Below, piece by piece: positions 16,671 to 24,724 of a stretch of DNA of 64,000 nt. The position numbers were made by a program, and so were the translations under genes. Position 1 is the first letter of the stretch, and each line of letters opens with the position of its first letter. Origin of the DNA: Candidatus Saccharimonadota bacterium (lineage in GTDB: Bacteria; Patescibacteriota; Saccharimonadia; Saccharimonadales; Saccharimonadaceae); assembly GCA_028286365.1 (NCBI GenBank), contig JAQBRR010000001.1:478582-542581 (forward strand), read 5' to 3'. The notes under the pieces are model-generated. The model was not told where the DNA came from and did no database searches. It worked only from the letters and a program-made list of their open reading frames with translations.

Positions 16671-18673
16671 AGCCGCAGACACCGCAACCAGTAATGCGTG
16701 GGCTCGGCAGAGGTGGACCTGGTTCTCTTGTTGGTGGACCGGTTGAAAAACCAAAACACCTAAAAAAGACATTACTGACTATTTTACGCTACCTTAAACC
16801 GTATCGTGTTCGGCTCATTATTGTTATTTTATTTGCTATTTTAAGTACTATCTTTACGATTTTGACTCCTCGAATTCTCGGTAATATGACAAATGATATC
16901 GTCGATGGATATGTGGCAGGCCAAGCCTATGATAGTGTTATAAAGTCTCTACCGAAGGGCACGTCGCTACCTGCTGGTACGACAGGCAAAATACTTCTTG
17001 CGGAGATGCCTGATTCGATCAAAAGTAAAATTCCATCAGCACAACAAAAAACACTAGCAACGATCGATTTTTCTAAGGGTAGACCAGCAATAGACTTCAA
17101 GGCAATTATGATCATTGGTCTATGGTTGATCGGACTCTACTTGATGAGTGCATTCTTCTCATTTTTGCAAAGTTGGATTATGACGACGATTACGCAGAGG
17201 CTCGTGTATCGTCTGCGTAAGGATATCTCGCAAAAGATTAATCGTATGCCTCTTAGCTACTTTGATCATCACCCACATGGTGAAGTGATCAGCCGAGTTA
17301 CTAATGATATAGACACAATCGGACAGAGCCTTAACCAAAGTGCGACACAGATTATTACTTCGGTTGCAACAATCCTCGGCATCCTAATCATGATGTTGAC
17401 TATCAGCTGGCAGCTAACGCTTGTTGCTGTTGTTGTGCTTCCGCTTAGTCTCGGGTTTGTATCCTTCATTGTAAAGATGTCGCAGAAATATTTCTACGGA
17501 CAGCAAAATAGCCTTGGAAAGCTGAATGGGCATGTCGAAGAGATGCTATCCGGTCATGCGATCATGCGTGCCTATAACGGTGAGAAGAAATCGATTGAAA
17601 AGTTTTCGCAAACAAACCAGCAATTATTCACAAATGGGTGGAAGTCGCAATTTATTTCAGGACTCCTTATGCCAATTATGCAATTTATCGGTAACCTGGG
17701 GTATGTTGGAGTCGCGATCGTAGGCGGCTTACTAGCGATCAGCGGTGGTCTTAACATCGGCGATATTCAAGCATTTATTCAGTACATGACTCAGTTCACG
17801 CAACCAATTATGCAAACCGCGAACGTCGCGAATGTTATGCAGGTGATTGCAGCGGCTTCTGAACGTGTCTTCGATTTTCTTGAAGAGCCTGAGGAATCTG
17901 GCGAAAAGAATGCTCTTAAGCTACGTAAAAAGATTAAAGGTTCGGTTGTATTTAATGACGTCAACTTTAGCTATACACCCGGAGTGCCGATCATTAAGAA
18001 GTTTAATGCCACGATTAAACCAGGGCAGTCAGTTGCTATTGTGGGCCCCACGGGTGCTGGGAAAACGACGATAGTCAATCTATTGATGCGTTTTTACGAT
18101 ATAAAGAAAGGTGAAATACTTGTAGATGATATCAATACGCAGGAAGCATCTCGCTCTGATGTACGTGGACTATTCGGGATGGTTCTTCAGGATACGTGGC
18201 TATTTAATGGTACTATTGCTGAAAATATCACCTATGGAAAAGCAAATGCGACAAAAGAACGGATGATAAGAGCCGCAAAGGCTGCACATATCGATCACTT
18301 TATTCGTACGCTTCCGCAGGGTTATGATACGATTCTTGGAGAAGAAGCAGACAATATATCAGCTGGTGAAAAGCAGCTGCTGACAATCGCACGAGCAATG
18401 CTCGCAGATGCGCCAATGCTAATTCTTGATGAGGCAACGAGCTCAGTCGATACACGTACTGAGCTTTTGATTCAATCGGCCATGGATAAACTCACTGTCG
18501 GACGAACGAGCTTTATCATTGCACATCGTTTATCGACGATACGAAGTGCCGATTTAATATTAGTAATGAGGTCAGGTAATATTGTTGAACAGGGAACGCA
18601 TGATGAACTTGTTCAAGCAGGTGGCTTTTACTACTCACTTTACAATAGTCAGTTCAACGAAATAATTTCTTAA
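16667..18673 (+). CDS. ABC exporter half-transporter, catalytically complete subunit
   Basis: 668 residues, overlapping the upstream partner by ATGA at 16667. A glycine/proline-rich cytoplasmic start (1-40) is followed by helix 1, then an insert of about 60 residues between the first two helices (VDGYVAGQAYDSVIKSLPKG onward), a feature of this exporter branch. The ATPase domain has Walker A GPTGAGKTT, a complete Walker B ILDEATSSVD and the switch histidine in IAHRLST, but the signature is ISAGEKQ instead of LSGGQ. Together with the Asp-for-Glu change in the partner this predicts one dead and one active ATP site, exactly as in TM287/288. Confidence 0.93.
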   Translation: MKPQTPQPVMRGLGRGGPGSLVGGPVEKPKHLKKTLLTILRYLKPYRVRLIIVILFAILSTIFTILTPRILGNMTNDIVDGYVAGQAYDSVIKSLPKGTSLPAGTTGKILLAEMPDSIKSKIPSAQQKTLATIDFSKGRPAIDFKAIMIIGLWLIGLYLMSAFFSFLQSWIMTTITQRLVYRLRKDISQKINRMPLSYFDHHPHGEVISRVTNDIDTIGQSLNQSATQIITSVATILGILIMMLTISWQLTLVAVVVLPLSLGFVSFIVKMSQKYFYGQQNSLGKLNGHVEEMLSGHAIMRAYNGEKKSIEKFSQTNQQLFTNGWKSQFISGLLMPIMQFIGNLGYVGVAIVGGLLAISGGLNIGDIQAFIQYMTQFTQPIMQTANVANVMQVIAAASERVFDFLEEPEESGEKNALKLRKKIKGSVVFNDVNFSYTPGVPIIKKFNATIKPGQSVAIVGPTGAGKTTIVNLLMRFYDIKKGEILVDDINTQEASRSDVRGLFGMVLQDTWLFNGTIAENITYGKANATKERMIRAAKAAHIDHFIRTLPQGYDTILGEEADNISAGEKQLLTIARAMLADAPMLILDEATSSVDTRTELLIQSAMDKLTVGRTSFIIAHRLSTIRSADLILVMRSGNIVEQGTHDELVQAGGFYYSLYNSQFNEIIS

Positions 18674-18700
18674 TTAGCACTCACTTGACCCGAGTGCTAA
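18674..18700. promoter_or_regulatory. CIRCE operator (HrcA site) upstream of clpC
   Basis: TTAGCACTC at 18674-18682, nine bases, then GAGTGCTAA at 18692-18700: a perfect 9-9-9 CIRCE element. The -35 box TTGACC (18685-18690) lies in its spacer, so bound HrcA would block RNA polymerase. It begins on the base after the exporter stop codon. Confidence 0.96.
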
Positions 18701-18712
18701 TTTTGCTATACT
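18685..18712 (+). promoter_or_regulatory. clpC promoter overlapping CIRCE
   Basis: TTGACC at 18685-18690, 16 bases, TATACT at 18707-18712 with TGC just before. Start near 18719, with a 65-base leader carrying AGGAGG at 18764-18769. Confidence 0.8.
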
Positions 18713-18784
18713 AGGTATAGAGAAAGTGCATTCAAAAACAAGAATACGCTTGCGCTCGACTACAGGAGGATAGATAATATAATT

Positions 18785-21262
18785 ATGGCAGATGATTTCG
18801 CAGAATTTGTATCTCATCTTACCGATAATGCTCGGACAAGCCTGCATCACGCCAACGTGATTGCACAGGGCTACGGCAGTCCGTACGTGGGAACAGAACA
18901 CTTATTACTTGGGGTTCTCGCACAAGGTTCGTCAGTTGGCGCTAAGTTACTCGCTGACGCTGGTGTGACGCTAGAGCGTGCCCAAATGGCACTTAATTTG
19001 GTACCCCTCACTACCGTTATAACAGTAGGTGCTAAGGGTCTTAGTGAGACTGCTAAGTTGACACTTAAAATGAGTTGGGAAATTGCACAAGAGTTTCACC
19101 AAGATTATTTAGGTACTGAGCACATTTTGTACAGTATTTTGAGCCAGAAAAATGCCCGCGCGACAGTATTACTACGTGATATGAACGTAGACCTAAGTGA
19201 GCTAACCGCAGAACTTGAAGAGTTCTTTGATAGGCAGAACGATATGTATCAGGACGTCGACGCCAATCCTGAGACGACAATAAAAAAGCCAGCGCCACGT
19301 AAGGGTGCGTTAGAAACATTTGGTACAGACCTGACGGCTATGGCAAAGGCTGGCAAGCTCGATCCAGTCATTGGGCGTGACGGTGAAGAAGAACGAATGG
19401 TAACGATTCTCAGTCGTCGTACCAAGAATAATCCGGTTCTGATCGGTGAGCCTGGTGTTGGTAAGACCGCCATCGTCGAGGGTCTCGCACAGCGTATCGT
19501 TCGCGAGGATGTGCCTGATCACCTTCTTGATAAGCGCGTCATCCAGTTAGATCTTGCCAGTATGATCGCAGGTACTAAATACCGTGGTGAATTCGAAGAG
19601 CGCCTGAAGCGTGTGATGAGTGAGCTACAAGAGCAAAAGAATGTCATTGTCTTTATCGATGAGCTCCACCTGTTAGTTGGGGCAGGCGCAGCCGAGGGAG
19701 CACTTGATGCTGCTAACATGCTCAAACCTGCGCTTGCACGCGGAGAAATGCACCTAATTGGCGCAACGACACTTGAGGAATACCGTAAACATATAGAGAA
19801 AGATACCGCACTGGAGCGGCGCCTGCAAACAATTGTTGTACCAGAGCCAAAGTTAACAGATACAATTGCGATATTAAAAGGTCTTCGTGGTCATTATGAA
19901 GCGCATCATGGTGTCAGTATGAGCGATGAAGTGCTTGAGGATGCAGTCTATATGGCTGATCGATATGTTAGCGAGCGCTTTATGCCAGATAAAGCAATTG
20001 ATGTCATTGATGAAGCTGCTGCGCTCGTTCGTGTTAAGTCAGGACGTAAGCCAAGTAAGCTTCGTGATTTCGTGAAACAGCTCAATAATCTTAACGAAAA
20101 GATGGACGAAGCAGTTGCTAACGAAGATTACGAGCGAGCCGCATTATATAAAACACGCATTAGCCAAATATCGACTCGACTTGAGGAGACACGCGAGGCT
20201 TTTGAAAAGAAGACGCCAATTGTATTAACTGATGACGATGTAGCCCATGCGATTGCGACTATGACAGGTATCCCTGTTAAGCGTGTTCAAAAGTCTGAAG
20301 CGAAACTGCTTCGTAATCTCGAGAAGCACTTATCTAAATTTGTCATTGGTCAAAAAGAAGCAGTTGAAAAAGTATCAAGTGCATTGAGGCGTAGCCGAAG
20401 TGGTGTTGCGAGTAGCAAGCGTCCAATTGGATCATTCGTCTTTATGGGTCCGACAGGTGTGGGTAAAACAGAACTTGCCAAAGTCCTCGCGCGTGAAGTG
20501 TTTGGCAGTGAGGAATCGCTTATTAAGATTGATATGAGCGAATTCGGCCAACAGCATAATACCAGCCGTTTACTTGGCGCTCCCGCCGGCTACGTTGGTT
20601 ATGAAGATGGCGGTCAGTTAACTGACAAAATTAAACGTCAGCCCTACAGCGTGGTCCTGTTTGATGAGATCGAAAAGGCTCATCCTGATGTATTTCATTT
20701 ACTCCTACAGATTTTGGAAGACGGTTCACTGACTGATGCCAAGGGGCATAAAGTTGATTTTAGTAATACGATTGTTATATTGACAAGCAATCTCGGTGCA
20801 AATCGTATGATGAAGGAATCGAGTCTTGGATTCCATGCCGCGAGTATATCTGACAAGAAGAAGCTCGATGAAGTCCATGATGAAAATGCTGTTGCAACAA
20901 AAGAAGCACTTAGTAAAATGATGCGCCCCGAGCTCATTAATCGCTTTGATGCAATCGTAACATTTAGGGCACTTACTCGGAGTGAAATCGGTAGTATATT
21001 TGATAATCTCATCGACGAACTTCAAGGAAGACTCATCCGCAAAGGTATTCATTTGGTGATTAAAACTGCAGCGAAACACCTGATTATTGATAAAGGTTAT
21101 GATGAAAAGTTTGGTGCTCGTCCACTTCGCCGTGCTATCCAAGACATGCTAGAACACAAGCTCGCAGATGGTATACTATCAGGAGAATATGAAAAAGGAA
21201 CGGTCTTAACGGTGAATGCGCTAAAGGGTGAAATAGCGATCAATGTTGAACAAGAGGCGTAG
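18785..21262 (+). CDS. clpC: ClpC-type AAA+ unfoldase of the Clp protease
   Basis: 825 residues. Double Clp-N repeat (1-145, opening [20 protein letters not shown] and [13 protein letters not shown]), first AAA+ module with GEPGVGKT and [15 protein letters not shown], a UVR motif inside the middle domain ([21 protein letters not shown], about 432-455), and a second AAA+ module with GPTGVGKTE and [14 protein letters not shown]. The UVR motif and short middle domain place it with ClpC, not the ClpB disaggregase. It feeds proteins to ClpP, encoded at 48774 under the same kind of CIRCE operator. In Bacillus clpC is under CtsR, so HrcA control is a different wiring. Its end overlaps the next gene by 20 bases. 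Confidence 0.95.
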   Translation: MADDFAEFVSHLTDNARTSLHHANVIAQGYGSPYVGTEHLLLGVLAQGSSVGAKLLADAGVTLERAQMALNLVPLTTVITVGAKGLSETAKLTLKMSWEIAQEFHQDYLGTEHILYSILSQKNARATVLLRDMNVDLSELTAELEEFFDRQNDMYQDVDANPETTIKKPAPRKGALETFGTDLTAMAKAGKLDPVIGRDGEEERMVTILSRRTKNNPVLIGEPGVGKTAIVEGLAQRIVREDVPDHLLDKRVIQLDLASMIAGTKYRGEFEERLKRVMSELQEQKNVIVFIDELHLLVGAGAAEGALDAANMLKPALARGEMHLIGATTLEEYRKHIEKDTALERRLQTIVVPEPKLTDTIAILKGLRGHYEAHHGVSMSDEVLEDAVYMADRYVSERFMPDKAIDVIDEAAALVRVKSGRKPSKLRDFVKQLNNLNEKMDEAVANEDYERAALYKTRISQISTRLEETREAFEKKTPIVLTDDDVAHAIATMTGIPVKRVQKSEAKLLRNLEKHLSKFVIGQKEAVEKVSSALRRSRSGVASSKRPIGSFVFMGPTGVGKTELAKVLAREVFGSEESLIKIDMSEFGQQHNTSRLLGAPAGYVGYEDGGQLTDKIKRQPYSVVLFDEIEKAHPDVFHLLLQILEDGSLTDAKGHKVDFSNTIVILTSNLGANRMMKESSLGFHAASISDKKKLDEVHDENAVATKEALSKMMRPELINRFDAIVTFRALTRSEIGSIFDNLIDELQGRLIRKGIHLVIKTAAKHLIIDKGYDEKFGARPLRRAIQDMLEHKLADGILSGEYEKGTVLTVNALKGEIAINVEQEA

Positions 21263-22247
21263 TGCTCTTTCTGCGATAGTTAGTATCGCCTTTACGGTTG
21301 CTGTTTTGGCTGCAGTCGGCTGGGTCGTTTTAAATCGTCAGTTTGTGCTCGACCAACTCAACGTCTGGTGGTACAAACCAACAGGTGATGTAAGCACAAT
21401 TATTAATCGTGCAGGCATATCAGATCAAGGACGTTTTTACTACTACGCATCACAGCCAGCAATTGAAACATCTACCCAGTTTAATAATGACTGTGTTCGT
21501 CAAGAGACGGGAAGTGCAATCCTTGGTTGCTACGTTAATAAGCGCATCTATGTATATGATGTCACCAATACGCAACTTGATGGTGTAGAGGAGGTGACGG
21601 CAGCTCACGAAACACTTCATGCAATCTGGGATAGGATGAGCGATAGTGACAAGGCATCGGTCGGTGCGCTACTCGAAGCGGCGTTTACCAAGATTAATGA
21701 TCCAAAGCTCAACGACCGTATGTCGTACTATAGTAGGACCGAACCAGGTGAACGCTTGAATGAACTTCACAGTATTTTGGGGACTGAATATTCTAATCTT
21801 GGACCAGCTCTCGAGGCTCACTATGCTAAATATTTTAGTGATCGCAGTAAAGTCGTCGCACTTCATACAAGTTATGAGTCGGTATTTGATAGCTTAAAGG
21901 CACAGTCTGATGCCTTATCAGCACAACTCGATACATTGAAGGGCTCAATTGATACTAAAACAAAGCAGTACAACACTGAAGCAGTATCAATTAATAACGA
22001 TGCGATTGCGCTTAAGAATAGTTCGAGCTCTGTTGATCGAACCAGTGCAGCGCAGGTTAATGCCTATAATGCTCAGCGTCAGGCGCTCCTCGACCGATTG
22101 GACGCTCTCAATACTTTACGAACTGAAATCAATTCAGAAACTGATGATTATAATGCAAAAGTAACCCAATATAACAATATTGTGACGAGTACCAACAACC
22201 TTAATAAGAGTCTTGATAGTACGCTTGCACCCGCGCCGAGCGTATAG
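21243..22247 (+). CDS. Membrane-anchored putative HExxH metalloprotease with coiled-coil tail
   Basis: 334 residues. A basic N terminus and one transmembrane segment (about 11-31) leave the rest outside the membrane. A zinc-protease-type motif, HETLH, is at residues 122-126 in EVTAAHETLHAIWDRMS. A possible third ligand is in EPGERLNELHSILGTEY (about 168-183, E170, E174 or H176). Residues 205-320 are a predicted coiled coil (SLKAQSDALSAQLDTLKGS). Two cysteines (84, 96) flank the strand before the motif. I recognise no named family. It overlaps clpC by 20 bases and is probably cotranscribed with it, which hints at envelope protein quality control (inference). Confidence 0.75.
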   Translation: MLNKRRSALSAIVSIAFTVAVLAAVGWVVLNRQFVLDQLNVWWYKPTGDVSTIINRAGISDQGRFYYYASQPAIETSTQFNNDCVRQETGSAILGCYVNKRIYVYDVTNTQLDGVEEVTAAHETLHAIWDRMSDSDKASVGALLEAAFTKINDPKLNDRMSYYSRTEPGERLNELHSILGTEYSNLGPALEAHYAKYFSDRSKVVALHTSYESVFDSLKAQSDALSAQLDTLKGSIDTKTKQYNTEAVSINNDAIALKNSSSSVDRTSAAQVNAYNAQRQALLDRLDALNTLRTEINSETDDYNAKVTQYNNIVTSTNNLNKSLDSTLAPAPSV

Positions 22248-22254
22248 ACGTCAG

Positions 22255-22263
22255 TGGTATAAT
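22255..22263 (+). promoter_or_regulatory. Extended -10 for radA
   Basis: TGGTATAAT ending 7 bases before the ATG at 22271; leaderless transcript predicted. Confidence 0.65.
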
Positions 22264-22270
22264 AAGGTTA

Positions 22271-23626
22271 ATGGTGAAGTCTAAAACTCAGTTTGTCTGT
22301 CAAAATTGCGGTGCGAGTTACGGCAAGTGGACTGGTAAATGCGAAAATTGTGGAGAGTGGAACACACTTGTTGAACAAGCTGCCGTCAGTCAGGGAAAAT
22401 CAGCTGTCGCAAGGAGTGCTTCCTCTGGTCGCGTCTTAATACCACAGACGATGCGTTCAATCAGTGCCCAGGATAGCGTTAAAAGACTAGATACTGGCTT
22501 TAAAGATCTCGATGATGTGCTCGGTGGGGGCATATTACCTGGTGGTGTCGTTTTGATCGCAGGTCAGCCTGGTATCGGTAAAAGTACGCTCCTACTTCAA
22601 GTTACCGCTCACGTCGCCAAAAATATTCCGGTCCTTTATGCGAGTGGCGAAGAATCAGCTAGTCAGGTTAAGTTACGCGCTGAACGACTCGGGGCCGAAA
22701 AAAGTGAACAGCTAAACTTTATCGCAAGTACCAGTGCAGATGATATTGCCGCGACGATCCGATCGGGCACGTACAAGCTTATCATTATTGATTCGATCCA
22801 AACTTTGGCACTTGATGAAATCACGTCTGCTCCCGGCACTGTGAGCCAAATCACTAATAGTAGTAATGTCATTATTCGTGCAGCCAAGGAAGCCGGTGCT
22901 GCAGTTGTGCTCGTTGGGCATGTTACAAAAGGGGGTAGTATCGCAGGGCCAAAAGTACTTGAGCACCTTGTTGATGTTGTCCTGCAATTTGAAGGTGATC
23001 GTTATGGTGGATTTAAGGTCGTCAGGGCATCGAAGAATCGTTTTGGATCAACCAGTGAGGCGGCGATTTTTGAAATGTTCGAGGAGGGTCTCAGGCTCGT
23101 TGAAAATCCTTCTGCAGCGCTACTCGCTGAACGACAAGATGCTGACGGTTCGGTCGTACTCGCAACCCTAGAAGGCACTAGGCCGCTACTCGTCGAGATT
23201 CAGGCGCTTGTAAATCCGACTAGTTTCGGCTATCCTAAGCGTACAGCCTCGGGTTTTGACCTCAATCGCTTGAATTTACTCATTGCAGTACTTGAACGGC
23301 GAACAAAGTTGAATTTATCGGACAAAGATATTTATATCAATGTGGTTGGAGGGTTACGTCTTAGCGATCAAGCGGCCGATCTTGCCATATGCATGGCGAT
23401 TGCCAGTGCTGCTGCAGGACGAAAACTAGACGAAGGAGTAGTGGTGTTTGGTGAGGTAGGACTTGGCGGCGAGATTCGCTCAGCCATAGGTGCTGATAGG
23501 CGAGTATCAGAAGCTAAGAAACTCGGATTCACTCAGGCAATTGCTCCAACGAGCCAAAACAAGAATTCATTTATTAAAGGTGTGAAAGATCTGCGCAGTG
23601 CGCTTATCGATTACCTACAAAAGTAA
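22271..23626 (+). CDS. radA: DNA repair protein RadA
   Basis: 451 residues, normal length. It starts with the zinc ribbon CQNCGASYGKWTGKCENCGEWNTL, then a RecA-like ATPase with Walker A GQPGIGKST (about 97-105), Walker B LIIIDSIQTL, the RadA-specific KNRFG motif (about 253) and a Lon-protease-like C-terminal domain (about 290-451). RadA is a hexameric helicase that drives branch migration in recombination and natural transformation. The intact zinc ribbon shows that the cell has not abandoned zinc ribbons generally, which makes their loss in RpoC more striking. The PIN-TRAM gene follows 8 bases on. Confidence 0.95.
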   Translation: MVKSKTQFVCQNCGASYGKWTGKCENCGEWNTLVEQAAVSQGKSAVARSASSGRVLIPQTMRSISAQDSVKRLDTGFKDLDDVLGGGILPGGVVLIAGQPGIGKSTLLLQVTAHVAKNIPVLYASGEESASQVKLRAERLGAEKSEQLNFIASTSADDIAATIRSGTYKLIIIDSIQTLALDEITSAPGTVSQITNSSNVIIRAAKEAGAAVVLVGHVTKGGSIAGPKVLEHLVDVVLQFEGDRYGGFKVVRASKNRFGSTSEAAIFEMFEEGLRLVENPSAALLAERQDADGSVVLATLEGTRPLLVEIQALVNPTSFGYPKRTASGFDLNRLNLLIAVLERRTKLNLSDKDIYINVVGGLRLSDQAADLAICMAIASAAAGRKLDEGVVVFGEVGLGGEIRSAIGADRRVSEAKKLGFTQAIAPTSQNKNSFIKGVKDLRSALIDYLQK

Positions 23627-23634
23627 GGACTAAC

Positions 23635-24654
23635 ATGGAAATACTCATGATCATATTGCTGCTCATTATTGCAGCGGAGGCAACTTATTTGGTTGCAAAT
23701 GGAAATAAAAAACAAATTAATAAAAAAGCCGGACACCCGATCTTTGTCGATACCTCTGTTTTAATTGATGGTCGTATTATCGCCGTCGCACAGTCTGGAT
23801 TTATTGGAAGTGACACGCTCTTTATTCCACGCAGTGTTATTGGCGAATTACAGTTCCTTGCCGATAGCGGTGACGGTGACAAACGCACCCGTGCTCGTCA
23901 TGGACTTGACCTCGTATCGGAACTTCAAGCAATGGCTGGTGTGAAGGTTGAGATCTTTCAGGATGGAAGCAAAGCCGAAGAGGGCGTTGACGAACGTTTG
24001 TTAAAGCTGGCAAAGCAATACCACGGTGCTATTTGTACGATTGATTATAATCTCAACAAAGTTGCACAGGTTGAAAATATTAAAGTCTTGAACGTGAATG
24101 ATCTTGCGATGAGTCTTCGGATGGCATATCTACCTGGCGAGAAAATGATGCTAGAACTCACACAAAAAGGCCAAGATAGTCATCAGGCGGTTGGGCATCT
24201 AACTGATGGAACGATGGTTGTCGTCGAGCATGCCAGCAAATTAATCGGTAAAACTGCTGAAATCGAATTTATTCGTAGCCTTCAAACTGCCGCCGGTAAA
24301 ATGATGTTTGCAAAACTAGCTGAAAGCAATCCTCAGCCAAAGACTCCTATTAATAAACCGTCCAAAAGTACTCGTGGTACTCGATCGGCTCAAGTTGCGC
24401 CAGTTATTTCTACACCAGTCGAAGCACCAGCAGTAGTTGTTGTATCTAAGCCTGTTGCGACATTTCATAGTGACCGTAACGATCAACGTCTTGCGTCGCG
24501 AACTAATACGCCTAATACACCGCGTAAGCCATATCAGCCTCGCCAGAAGCAAGAAAGCAACGCGAACGCTCCATATAAACAAACACCAAAGAAGCCTCGT
24601 ACATCAGCTCAGAACGAAGATGATTTGATTCGTATGCTTAACAGCCAAGACTAG
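23635..24654 (+). CDS. PIN-TRAM domain membrane protein (YacL-like)
   Basis: 339 residues. One short N-terminal transmembrane helix (3-21) replaces the four helices of Bacillus YacL. The PIN ribonuclease-like domain (about 35-155) shows its acidic residues in FVDTSVLIDGRI, IPRSVIGELQ, DKRTRARHGLDL and ICTIDYNLNKVAQ. A TRAM domain follows (about 170-225: GQDSHQAVGHLTDGTMVVVE). The last 100 residues are disordered, rich in Pro, Lys and Thr. YacL-type proteins usually lie next to radA, as here. The biochemical role is unsettled; RNA cleavage or sensing is likely from the domains. Confidence 0.88.
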   Translation: MEILMIILLLIIAAEATYLVANGNKKQINKKAGHPIFVDTSVLIDGRIIAVAQSGFIGSDTLFIPRSVIGELQFLADSGDGDKRTRARHGLDLVSELQAMAGVKVEIFQDGSKAEEGVDERLLKLAKQYHGAICTIDYNLNKVAQVENIKVLNVNDLAMSLRMAYLPGEKMMLELTQKGQDSHQAVGHLTDGTMVVVEHASKLIGKTAEIEFIRSLQTAAGKMMFAKLAESNPQPKTPINKPSKSTRGTRSAQVAPVISTPVEAPAVVVVSKPVATFHSDRNDQRLASRTNTPNTPRKPYQPRQKQESNANAPYKQTPKKPRTSAQNEDDLIRMLNSQD

Positions 24655-24671
24655 GCAGGATCTAACTAATC

Positions 24672-24701
24672 AAATAGCCCAAATAAATTTGGGCTATTTT
24701 T
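24672..24701. terminator. Bidirectional terminator between the PIN-TRAM and PBP genes
   Basis: AAATAGCCCAAA at 24672-24683 pairs with TTTGGGCTATTT at 24688-24699, 12 base pairs with a 4-base loop, and T on the right and A on the left, serving both converging genes. Confidence 0.92.
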
Positions 24702-24724
24702 GATGCTATTCTTAACAGATAAGT

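Noticed and set aside
14931-18673. Damaged ABC transporter
   Set aside because: The Asp-for-Glu, Gln-for-His and altered signature changes all fall on one composite ATP site, which is the normal state of heterodimeric exporters.
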